A stretch of DNA of 64,000 nt from Slackia sp. (GTDB lineage: Bacteria > Actinomycetota > Coriobacteriia > Coriobacteriales > Eggerthellaceae). The notes beneath the pieces were generated by a model. The model was not told the DNA's origin. It saw only the letters and a program-made list of their open reading frames with translations, and ran no database searches. The position numbers were made by a program, and so were the translations under genes. The stretch spans positions 1-64,000 of the forward strand of contig JAUNBA010000002.1 in NCBI GenBank assembly GCA_030527325.1, read 5' to 3'. Positions 52,680 to 60,953 of this stretch are shown here, piece after piece (position 1 is the stretch's first letter; each line of letters opens with the position of its first letter).

Positions 52680-54689
52680 TCAGAGCAAAACGAAATCGGC
52701 ACGACGTTCATACGGGTACACCGCCGCTATGCGCACGCGGACCTGCATGCCCAAACGATAGACGCGGCCCGTCTGCGAACCGATAAGCATCCTGCGACGG
52801 GCATCGAGCGTGAAATACTCGTCCTGAGAACCGAGCGCGACGAAGCCTTCCGCCGTGTCGGCGAGCCTGACGAAAAATCCCGATGCGCCGACACCCGACA
52901 CGATGCCCTCCGCCGTCTCGCCGACCGATCGGGCCAAAAGCTCATAGAGCTTGAGCTCCTGGGATTCGCGCGCCGCCTGCTCGGCCACACGCTCCGCCTG
53001 GGAGGAGCGCTGCGCGATAGCGGGAAGAGCATGCTCGATGGCAGACGTTTCCCAAGAACGCCCGAACAGCGCGGTCTTCAACGAACGATGCGCCATCAAA
53101 TCGGGATAGCGCCTGATAGGACTCGTGAAATGAACATAGGCGTCGCTCGCAAGGCCGAAATGCGCCTCGCATGCGCACGTATACACGGCCCTGTTCATGC
53201 TGCGCACGATAAGCGACGACACGAGGAATTCCTCGCGGCGGCCGCGGGCGTGCGCCAAAACGGCCTGGATCGCCTTGGGCTCGGCGCGGCAGAACGCATC
53301 GAGCGAAACGTGCTTCTCGTAGCCGAATTCCTGAAGGATGGGCCGCAACTGCGCCATATCCCCTGGCAGCGGCGCTTCGTGCACGCGATAAATGCACGCC
53401 GTCTTCGAATCGCGCAGCAGGCGCGCCACCGCTTCGTTGGCCGCGATCATGGCCTCTTCGACCAAGGCGGTGGCATCGGTTTTCACGCGTAGCTCGACGC
53501 CGGTCGGAGCGCCCGCCTCATCGAGCGTGACTTTGGCCTCGACGCTGTCGAAATCCATGCCGCCCTTGGCGAGACGGGCGCTATGCAGCGATCGCGCCGC
53601 GCGATCGAGCAGCGCTATGCGATCGGATATATCGAGCGCATCCTGGAAAGACGCGATCCCAAGCGAACGCGCCGCCCTCTCGAAATCGTACAGGGCGCGT
53701 GCGTCCAGGCACTCCTGCACACGACCGTACGAAAGGCGCGCACGCGATTCGATCACGGCGGGATACGCCTGCACGTCGTGCACCGAGCCATCGGGGCGCA
53801 CGGTCATATCGACCGTCATCGTACGCCGCGGACGCCGCTGGCGCAGCGAGCACACATCGCACGAAAGCTCCTCGGGAAGCATGGGAAGCACGCGATCGAC
53901 CAGGTAAACGCTCGTCGAGCGCATACGCGCCTCCTTATCGAGGGCAGACTCCCAGGCGACGTAATGCGAGACGTCGGCTATATGGACCCCGAGACGCCAC
54001 GAGCCGTCGTCGAGCTGCTCGATGGACAGCGCATCGTCGAAGTCCTTCGCGTCATCGGGATCGATAGTGAAAGCCGTTCGGGCGCGCAGGTCGCGATAGC
54101 GCGCATCCGACAAGGCTTCTTCGGCATCGTCGCGCACGCGGCGGGCCTCTTCGAGCGCCGCATCCGAAAAACGGGTCTCGAGCTTGTGCCGCGCGACGAT
54201 CGAAGCGACGTCGGCGCCCGTATCGCCTGCGTGGCCGAGCACCTCTTCGATGGTCCCCTGCGCAGGGGCATGACGCGTGGGATACGAGGAAATGCGCACG
54301 CGCACGATATCGCCGTCACGCACATGGGGAGCGTCGGAGCGCAGCGTGAACACATCATGGCGAATGCGCGGATCGTCGGGCACCACGATCCCGAAAGGCT
54401 CCGCCACCTCATAGCGCCCCACGACGCTCTCGTGCGCGCGCGAAACGACCTGCACCACCCGGGCGCACGGCCGCCGCGCGGGCGCCGGCGCGGACGAAGA
54501 CGACCCGATGCGCGCGACCTCGACGATGTCGCCGTCGAACGCGTCGGCTATTTTTCCTGCGGGAACGAAAAACTCCCCTTCTGCCGTCTGCACGAAACCG
54601 TAGCCTGCGACACGAAGCTCGAGCACCCCGCGCGGATGAACGCGCGGGGTGCGTCTCGTATTCCTCTTACGCGATCGGGAACGAGGCAT
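52680..54689 (-). CDS. rnr: Ribonuclease R
   Basis: 669-residue RNB-family 3'-5' exoribonuclease. After a basic N-terminus comes an OB-fold (GVLELRVAGYGFVQT), then the catalytic core with the Asp cluster TIDPDDAKDFDDALS and FTSPIRRYPDLMAH, and a C-terminal S1 domain (GIVSGVGASGFFVRL). RNase R degrades structured RNA and defective messages released by trans-translation, consistent with smpB and ssrA next to it. A strong 11-bp inverted repeat (54626-54653) lies within its first 25 codons. Confidence 0.94.
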   Translation of the reverse strand: MPRSRSRKRNTRRTPRVHPRGVLELRVAGYGFVQTAEGEFFVPAGKIADAFDGDIVEVARIGSSSSAPAPARRPCARVVQVVSRAHESVVGRYEVAEPFGIVVPDDPRIRHDVFTLRSDAPHVRDGDIVRVRISSYPTRHAPAQGTIEEVLGHAGDTGADVASIVARHKLETRFSDAALEEARRVRDDAEEALSDARYRDLRARTAFTIDPDDAKDFDDALSIEQLDDGSWRLGVHIADVSHYVAWESALDKEARMRSTSVYLVDRVLPMLPEELSCDVCSLRQRRPRRTMTVDMTVRPDGSVHDVQAYPAVIESRARLSYGRVQECLDARALYDFERAARSLGIASFQDALDISDRIALLDRAARSLHSARLAKGGMDFDSVEAKVTLDEAGAPTGVELRVKTDATALVEEAMIAANEAVARLLRDSKTACIYRVHEAPLPGDMAQLRPILQEFGYEKHVSLDAFCRAEPKAIQAVLAHARGRREEFLVSSLIVRSMNRAVYTCACEAHFGLASDAYVHFTSPIRRYPDLMAHRSLKTALFGRSWETSAIEHALPAIAQRSSQAERVAEQAARESQELKLYELLARSVGETAEGIVSGVGASGFFVRLADTAEGFVALGSQDEYFTLDARRRMLIGSQTGRVYRLGMQVRVRIAAVYPYERRADFVLL

Positions 54690-54722
54690 CTGACCCCCCT
54701 GGATCGAAAAAACGAATGACGA

Positions 54723-55976
54723 TCAGTCGACGAGCGACGCCGCCGTGTCGACCGCGAAATCCTTCTGATTGTCGGAAGAGGCCCCCTCGCGGACCGTGAC
54801 CGTGACATCGGGAGCAACGCCCACGCCGTCGATCGAGGATCCGGACGGACCGATATAGCGGGCCGCGGTATAGCGCAGCGCCCCGCCGAACGAAAGCGGC
54901 TTGGTCACCTGGACGGAACCTTTGCCCATAGTGGTCGTGCCCGCAAGCAATGCGCGATCGGTATCGCGCAGCGCGGCGGCGAGCACCTCGGCCGCACCGG
55001 CCGTATTGCCGTTGATCAGTACCACGAGCGGCGCATCGGTGGCCGTCTCGCCCGAAACCTGCTTGGTGGTCTTGGCCTCCGCCGTCTCGATCTCGACCGC
55101 CACGCCGCTGCGCACGAACAGCGACGCCACGTCGACGGCTTTGGTCAGATACCCGCCCGGATTATCGCGCAGATCGAGAACGAAGGCGGAAGCGCCCTCG
55201 GACGAAAGCTGTTCGATAGCGCGACGAACCAACGCGTCGGAATTCTGCGTGAACTGCTTCAAGCCGATATAGCCGACGGAATCGATCTTCTGGGTCGTCA
55301 CGTTCGGCTCGCGATAATCGGAGCACACGAGCGTCGTCGTGAACTCCTCTCCCGCCGAGCCGTCGGATGTCGACGGGCGCAGCCATGTGACGACGACCGA
55401 AGAGCCCTCTTCGCGCTGAACGGCGTTGATCGCCTCCGTCGCGGTCCAGGCCTGAGAGCGATCGCCGTCGATCGCCACGACGATATCGCCCTGTCGCACG
55501 CCCGCCTCGGCCGCCGAAGAGCCCTCGAAAACATCGAGCGCGAACGCACGTCCGTTCTGCTCGGAGAAAAACACGCCGACGCCGGGATACGCCTCCGCCG
55601 AAGACTCCACGAAGGCCGCATAGCGCGCGGCATCGAAATAACGCGCATACGCATCGTCGGTGCTTTTCAGAAACGAATCGAGCACCGCAAGCGACGACGC
55701 ATCGGCATCATAGGTGCCCAGGCCTTCGGCCATCAGGATATGCTCGACTTCGTCGAGACGCGATGCGACCTCGGTCATATCGACCGAAGTGTTCGACGCG
55801 TTTTTCGCATCGTCCGCAGGAGCCGAGAACCCCACGCGGGCCATGAGTTCTTCATTGCCGCGCATAAGGAATCCCGCGCAAAAAAGGAGGCACGCTCCAA
55901 TGCAAAGACCCAGGCTTTTGAGGATCTTCGCATTGCGCGCGCCCATTTCGATATGTCTGCCTTTGCGATTACGCAT
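54723..55976 (-). CDS. S41-family peptidase-like protein with substituted catalytic serine
   Basis: 417-residue membrane-anchored protein of the C-terminal processing protease family. It has a signal anchor (LKSLGLCIGACLLFCAGFLM), a coiled region, a PDZ domain (PGVGVFFSE to ITWLRP-like strand) and the S41 fold. The Lys/Gln pair of the active site is present in GKGSVQ. The nucleophile segment reads INGNTAGAAEVL; the residue 25 positions before the active Lys, Ser in known members (for example B. subtilis CtpB S309-K334), is Gly. It follows ftsX by 12 nt. Either it is a catalytically silent partner or uses another residue. Confidence 0.85.
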   Translation of the reverse strand: MRNRKGRHIEMGARNAKILKSLGLCIGACLLFCAGFLMRGNEELMARVGFSAPADDAKNASNTSVDMTEVASRLDEVEHILMAEGLGTYDADASSLAVLDSFLKSTDDAYARYFDAARYAAFVESSAEAYPGVGVFFSEQNGRAFALDVFEGSSAAEAGVRQGDIVVAIDGDRSQAWTATEAINAVQREEGSSVVVTWLRPSTSDGSAGEEFTTTLVCSDYREPNVTTQKIDSVGYIGLKQFTQNSDALVRRAIEQLSSEGASAFVLDLRDNPGGYLTKAVDVASLFVRSGVAVEIETAEAKTTKQVSGETATDAPLVVLINGNTAGAAEVLAAALRDTDRALLAGTTTMGKGSVQVTKPLSFGGALRYTAARYIGPSGSSIDGVGVAPDVTVTVREGASSDNQKDFAVDTAASLVD

Positions 55977-55988
55977 GGCCCCTCTTCG

Positions 55989-56900
55989 TTAGACCTTCAA
56001 GTAACGGCGCATCGCGAGCAGCGAACCGATAGCCGCGATGATCAAGCCGAACACGAACATAAGCACGTAGATGCCGCCATACACCGTGCCCGGCAGATCG
56101 ATCGGCAGCCACATAAGCGCCGTGGACACCTGCGGCAAGGCGAATCGGCGCAAAAGCTCGATGCTCAGCACCGCAAGCGCCGAGCCGATGATCGCATGCA
56201 CGGCGCCTTCCATGAGAAACGGCCCGCGAATGAATCCGTTCGAAGCGCCGACCAGACGCATGATCGAAATCTCCTTGCGACGAGCAAGAATGGCCAGCCT
56301 GATGGTGTTGTTGATAAACACCAGGGCGATGAAGATCAGCAAGGCGATCAGCGCGACGCCGATATAACGGATATAGCTCGTCAGACTGAACAGGCGATCG
56401 ACGCTGTCCTCGCCGTATTTCACGCTATCGGAGGGATCGTCGGGGTTGTCGCAGATCTTCGAGAACGCAGGATCGGCGGCCAGCTGCCCGGCGATGGTTT
56501 CGACCATCTGAGGATCGGCGAGTTCGATGTCGATCGACGCGGGAAGCGGGTTGGTGCCGTCGAGCTGGTCGACGATGTCGGTCGAGCTCATGGAGTTCTG
56601 GAAGTTCTCGAGCGCCTGGTCTTTCGTCGTGAACCCGACGCTTTCGACGCCTTGCGTCGTCTTGAGCTTCTTCATGACCGAATCGATGTCGGACTGCGCC
56701 GCCTCGTCATCGACGTAGGCGGTGATGGACACCTTATCTTCGACCGAAGAGACCGTATTATTGATGATGGCGCCGCCGACGAGGAAGATGCCGATTATCA
56801 GCAGCGAGAGGAAGATGGTGATGATCGACCCCAACGACGTGCTGAGATTGCGGGCGAATCCCGTCAGGGATTCTTTGAAGAAATAGATAAGGCTAGACAT
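55989..56900 (-). CDS. ftsX: Cell division protein FtsX
   Basis: 303-residue FtsX with a span near residues 22-45, a large extracellular domain (about 46-170), then three more spans. The conserved cytoplasmic motif [14 protein letters not shown] follows the second span. It transmits FtsE ATPase activity to extracellular peptidoglycan hydrolases. The start overlaps the ftsE stop by 8 nt. Confidence 0.94.
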   Translation of the reverse strand: MSSLIYFFKESLTGFARNLSTSLGSIITIFLSLLIIGIFLVGGAIINNTVSSVEDKVSITAYVDDEAAQSDIDSVMKKLKTTQGVESVGFTTKDQALENFQNSMSSTDIVDQLDGTNPLPASIDIELADPQMVETIAGQLAADPAFSKICDNPDDPSDSVKYGEDSVDRLFSLTSYIRYIGVALIALLIFIALVFINNTIRLAILARRKEISIMRLVGASNGFIRGPFLMEGAVHAIIGSALAVLSIELLRRFALPQVSTALMWLPIDLPGTVYGGIYVLMFVFGLIIAAIGSLLAMRRYLKV

Positions 56901-57903
56901 CGAAGCCGTACACCCCCCTGTCCTGGTCGCGGGTCAGCTGACCGCTGTCGAGCGCGATGACGCGGCGACGCATATTGTCGACCATTTCGCGGTCGTGCGT
57001 TGCGACGAGCACGGTCGTACCCGTGCGGTTGATGCGCTCGAGCAGGTCCATGATGCCGCGCGAAGTCTGCGGATCGAGATTGCCCGTGGGCTCGTCGCAC
57101 ACCAACAGCGGCGGGCGGTTCACGATGGCGCGCGCGATGGAGACGCGCTGCTGCTCGCCGCCCGAAAGCTGGTCGGGCCGTTTGTCCAGCTTGTCCTGCA
57201 GGCCCACCAAACGCAGGACCTCGGGGACCTGGGTTTTGATGACGTGGCGGCTTTTCCCGATGACCTCGAGCGCGAACGCGACGTTTTCGAATACCGTCTT
57301 GTTCGGAAGCAGCTTGAAATCCTGGAAAACGCAGCCGATGTTGCGGCGCAGATACGGGACGCGCCAATTGCGCATCGTGGAGAGGTCCTCTCCCGCGATG
57401 TAGATATGGCCGTCGGTGGGCTTGAGCTCGCGCGTGATGAGCTTGATGAACGTCGACTTGCCCGATCCGGAATGACCCACCAGGAAAACGAACTCGCCCG
57501 CGTATATCTGCAACGAGATGTCGTGAAGCGACGGCTTGTTGGGCTGGGCAGGATAGACCTTGGTCACGTGGTCGAACGTGATGACGGGCTCGCCGACCTG
57601 CTGGCGCTGGGCATCTTCGACCGAAAGCTGCGGCAAAGACGCCGAAAGGTCGGGCAGAACGCCCGTCGCGCCCGAAGGGCGCCGCGTGTGCGCGCCGCGT
57701 TGCGGCTGCGCTGCCGCGGTCGCAGAGGACAGCACGGGGATGGCCCCCGTCGCCTGCGGTCGGACGGCGCCGGAATACCCGGCGGACGGCCGCACGGACG
57801 CAGCGTCGGCGGAAACCGCATGACGGCCCTGCGGCGCGAATGCATCGGAAGAGTCCCCGACGGCTTCGCGAGCAAAACGCTGCTCATCGTTCATATTCGT
57901 CAC
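56893..57903 (-). CDS. ftsE: Cell division ATP-binding protein FtsE with long N-terminal extension
   Basis: 336-residue FtsE; typical proteins have about 225. Residues 108-336 are the ATPase, with Walker [11 protein letters not shown]-loop VFQDFKLLP, signature [15 protein letters not shown] and Walker [13 protein letters not shown]. The first ~105 residues are an Ala/Pro/Gln-rich, probably disordered segment. The start is GTG at 57903 with GGAG 6 nt upstream; an ATG 9 nt inside is possible. It is coupled to ftsX. Confidence 0.92.
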   Translation of the reverse strand: MTNMNDEQRFAREAVGDSSDAFAPQGRHAVSADAASVRPSAGYSGAVRPQATGAIPVLSSATAAAQPQRGAHTRRPSGATGVLPDLSASLPQLSVEDAQRQQVGEPVITFDHVTKVYPAQPNKPSLHDISLQIYAGEFVFLVGHSGSGKSTFIKLITRELKPTDGHIYIAGEDLSTMRNWRVPYLRRNIGCVFQDFKLLPNKTVFENVAFALEVIGKSRHVIKTQVPEVLRLVGLQDKLDKRPDQLSGGEQQRVSIARAIVNRPPLLVCDEPTGNLDPQTSRGIMDLLERINRTGTTVLVATHDREMVDNMRRRVIALDSGQLTRDQDRGVYGFDV

Positions 57904-57955
57904 AGAATGCTCCGTTCAATCATGATTGCCGGACTCAACCGAACCATTCTAGCAA

Positions 57956-57981
57956 GACCGCCGCACGAGGGTGCGGCGGTC
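57956..57981 (-). terminator. Hairpin downstream of the transketolase genes
   Basis: Perfect 11-bp arms GACCGCCGCAC (57956-57966) and its complement (57971-57981) with a 4-nt loop. The U tract after it on the minus strand is weak (TTGCTAG), so termination efficiency is doubtful. Confidence 0.55.
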
Positions 57982-58039
57982 ACAGAATGTTCATCGCGCC
58001 CGCCGAAGCGGGCGTATGCGGTTGAAGCGAACAGGCGCG

Positions 58040-58987
58040 CTATGCCTGCTTTTTGGCCATAGCGGCCTCGGCGGCCTCGACGATGGCCTGCGCATCGAGG
58101 GAAAACTCGCGCATCAGTTCGGCCATCTCGCCCGACGTGCCGAAGCAATCCTGCATGCCGACGCGCACGAGCGGAGCGGGATAGGAATCGCACAGCGTCT
58201 CGGCGACGGCGCTGCCAAGGCCGCCGATCACGGAATGCTCCTCGGCGGTGACCACGCATCCGGTCTTGCGCACCGACTCGAGCAAGCGCTCCTCATCGAG
58301 GGGCTTGATCGAGAACATGTCGATGACCTCGGCGGAAATACCCTTTTCAGCGAGCATCTCGGCCGCCTTGAGGGCCTCGTCGATCTCGACGCCGCACGCG
58401 ACGATCGTCACGTCGGAGCCGTCGCGCAGCACATGCGCGCGGCCGATTTCGAAGGTCGCATCGGCATCGTAGACGCACGGCACCGAAGCACGGCCCATGC
58501 GGACGTAAACGGGGCCGGGGGTTTCGGCCGCCAGCTTGATGGCCGCTTTGGCGGCGGCGTAGTCGGCGGGCACGAGCACGCGCATATTGGGAAGCGCGCG
58601 CATCAAGGCGATGTCTTCGACCATCTGATGGCTGCCGCCGTCGGGACCGACCGAAACGCCCGCGTGGGTCGGGGCGATCTTGACGTCGAGATTGGCATAG
58701 CACACGGTATTGCGGATCTGATCGTATACGCGGCCCGTGCCGAACACGGCGAACGACCCCGTGAATGCGACGTGGCCCGTCAGCGCAAGGCCCGCGGCGA
58801 CGCCGACCATATCCTGCTCGGCGATGCCGACGTTGAACAGGCGGTCGGGATAGGCGTCCCCGAGCTTCTTGGTCGTGGTGGATCCCGAAAGATCGGCCTC
58901 GACGGCGACGACATCAAGGCCTTCGTTCACCAATTCGACCAGCGTCTCGCCGTATGCGGCGCGCGTGGCCTTCTTCTCATTAGCCAT
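58040..58987 (-). CDS. Transketolase, C-terminal subunit
   Basis: 315-residue subunit containing the pyrimidine-binding and C-terminal domains. GIAEQDMVGVAAGLALTG holds the conserved Glu that activates thiamine diphosphate, and VGPDGGSHQMVEDIALMR the substrate-site His. It overlaps the N-terminal subunit gene by 8 nt. Split transketolases are frequent in anaerobic Firmicutes and Coriobacteriia. Confidence 0.92.
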   Translation of the reverse strand: MANEKKATRAAYGETLVELVNEGLDVVAVEADLSGSTTTKKLGDAYPDRLFNVGIAEQDMVGVAAGLALTGHVAFTGSFAVFGTGRVYDQIRNTVCYANLDVKIAPTHAGVSVGPDGGSHQMVEDIALMRALPNMRVLVPADYAAAKAAIKLAAETPGPVYVRMGRASVPCVYDADATFEIGRAHVLRDGSDVTIVACGVEIDEALKAAEMLAEKGISAEVIDMFSIKPLDEERLLESVRKTGCVVTAEEHSVIGGLGSAVAETLCDSYPAPLVRVGMQDCFGTSGEMAELMREFSLDAQAIVEAAEAAMAKKQA

Positions 58988-59816
58988 GCATGGCCTCCTT
59001 GTCGGTCAACTCGTCGATAGCCTGCTCGGTCTGCTCGGCGTTGGGAGCCTTGCCGTGCCAGCCGGCCTGCCCCTCCATGAAGGACACGCCCTTGCCCTTG
59101 GTGGTCTCGGCGATAACGGCCTTGGGCTTGCCGCCGCGCGATGCCTTGGCGGCTTCGAGCGTGGAGACGACGGCCTCCATATCGTTGCCGTCGCACACGA
59201 ACACCTGCCATCCGAATGCCTCGAACTTCGCGCTCAGGCTTTCGAGCGAGCAGACGTCTTCGACCGCGCCGTCGATCTGAAGATGGTTATGGTCGACGAT
59301 GGCGACCAGGTTGTCCAGCGAGCGATGAGCCGCGAACATGGCGGCCTCCCACACCTGGCCTTCCTGGCACTCGCCGTCGCCCATCAGCGTGAACACGGTG
59401 GAATCCTCGCCGTTCAGACGCAGGCCGCACGCCATGCCCGATGCGATGGAGAGGCCCTGGCCCAGCGATCCCGTAGAAGCCTCGACGCCGGGAAGTTTGC
59501 GGCAGTCGGGATGGCCCTGCAGACGGCTATGCAGCTTGCGCAGCGTGGCCAGCTCCTCGACGGGGAAATAGCCCGCCTCGGCGAGGGTGGCGTACAGAAC
59601 AGGCGCGGCATGGCCCTTGGAAAGCACGAAGCGATCGCGGCCCGCGGCTTTCGGGTCGCTCGGATCATGCTCGAGCACGCCGCCGAAATACAGCGCGCAC
59701 AACACTTCGGCAGACGAGAGCGATCCGCCGGGATGCCCGCTGCCGGCTTCGGCCACCATTTTGACGATATCGATGCGGATATCGTTGGCCTTGCCTTTCA
59801 AATCTTCCAGGTTCAC
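58980..59816 (-). CDS. Transketolase, N-terminal subunit
   Basis: 278-residue subunit with the diphosphate-binding domain. The thiamine-diphosphate motif is GDGECQEGQVWEAAMF followed by DHNHLQIDG, and the N-terminal SGHPGGSLSSAEV is conserved. With its partner it moves two-carbon units in the non-oxidative pentose phosphate pathway. It follows prfB by 36 nt. Confidence 0.93.
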   Translation of the reverse strand: MNLEDLKGKANDIRIDIVKMVAEAGSGHPGGSLSSAEVLCALYFGGVLEHDPSDPKAAGRDRFVLSKGHAAPVLYATLAEAGYFPVEELATLRKLHSRLQGHPDCRKLPGVEASTGSLGQGLSIASGMACGLRLNGEDSTVFTLMGDGECQEGQVWEAAMFAAHRSLDNLVAIVDHNHLQIDGAVEDVCSLESLSAKFEAFGWQVFVCDGNDMEAVVSTLEAAKASRGGKPKAVIAETTKGKGVSFMEGQAGWHGKAPNAEQTEQAIDELTDKEAMHG

Positions 59817-59852
59817 GTCTTTCCTTCCAATGATGCGGCAATCGATGCCTTG

Positions 59853-60950
59853 TTATTGCGTGACATGCCAACGGTGGTACCCGATGACGAATTCCTCGAT
59901 GTCGCCGTCGAGCACCGCGTCGACGTTGCCCGTCTCAATATTACTACGAAGGTCTTTGACCAACTGGTACGGGTAGAGCACGTAGTTGCGAATTTGGCTG
60001 CCGAAGCTGTTTTCCATGCGCTCGCCGCGCAAAGCGGCCACCTCGGCATCGCGCTTGCTGCACTCGAGCTCGTAGAGTTTCGCGCGCAGCACCTTGAACG
60101 CGGCCTCCTTGTTTTGAAGCTGGCTTTTCTCGTTCTGGCACGTGACCACGATGCCCGTCGGCATATGGGTCAGGCGAACCGCCGAATCCGTGGTATTGAC
60201 GCACTGCCCGCCGGGTCCGCTCGAGCGGTACACGTCGACGCGGACGTCCGCGGGGTTGAGGTCGACCTCGATATCGTCGTTCATGACGGGCAGCACCTCG
60301 ACGCTGGCGAACGTCGTCTGACGACGCTTCTTATCGTCGGTGGGAGAAATACGCACCAGGCGATGCACGCCGTGTTCGCTGCGCAGCATGCCGTATGCAT
60401 TGCGGCCTTCGATTTGGAAAACGGCGCGATCGAGCCCGACGTTGTCGCTTCCGGAAACGACGTCGAGCGGCTTGACGCTCCAACCCTTCTTCTCGGCATA
60501 GCGCGTATACATGCGATACAGCATGTCGGTCCAGTCCTGAGCCTCCAGACCGCCCTGGCCGGGATTGATGGAGACGATGGCGTCGTTGCCGTCCATCTCT
60601 CCGGAAAACCACGATTCGATCTCGAAGCGATCGAGCATCGCGGACAGCTCGGCCAACGCATGGTCTTTCTCGTCGGCGAAGGCCTCGTCCTCGTCGGCTA
60701 GTTCCGCCGCGGCGCGGGCGTCGTCCAAAAGCGCCTCGGCGGCGGCATAGCCGTCGATGGTATCGCGCAACGCGCTCGCTTTGCGAGAAACGTCCTGCGC
60801 ATGCTGCGCGTCGTCCCAGAATCCCGGCGCGGCGATTTCGGCGTCGAGGGCGGCCAAACGGTCCTGTTTCTCCTCGATGCGCAGCCACACGCGCGCGTCG
60901 GCCAGGCGCGCGGCGGCGGCTTCTATATCTTTCGGTTCTTTTTCGGCCAT
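59853..60950 (-). CDS. prfB: Peptide chain release factor 2
   Basis: 365-residue RF2. The catalytic GGQ is at 247-249 (SGPGGQCVN). The stop-codon-reading tripeptide, SPF in E. coli RF2, is S202-P203-T204 here (RISPTDDKKRRQTTF). The N-terminal domain is continuous: there is no in-frame TGA and so no programmed frameshift as in E. coli or B. subtilis prfB. Otherwise length and sequence are normal. It lies 3 nt after secA. Confidence 0.93.
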   Translation of the reverse strand: MAEKEPKDIEAAAARLADARVWLRIEEKQDRLAALDAEIAAPGFWDDAQHAQDVSRKASALRDTIDGYAAAEALLDDARAAAELADEDEAFADEKDHALAELSAMLDRFEIESWFSGEMDGNDAIVSINPGQGGLEAQDWTDMLYRMYTRYAEKKGWSVKPLDVVSGSDNVGLDRAVFQIEGRNAYGMLRSEHGVHRLVRISPTDDKKRRQTTFASVEVLPVMNDDIEVDLNPADVRVDVYRSSGPGGQCVNTTDSAVRLTHMPTGIVVTCQNEKSQLQNKEAAFKVLRAKLYELECSKRDAEVAALRGERMENSFGSQIRNYVLYPYQLVKDLRSNIETGNVDAVLDGDIEEFVIGYHRWHVTQ

Positions 60951-60953
60951 GAA

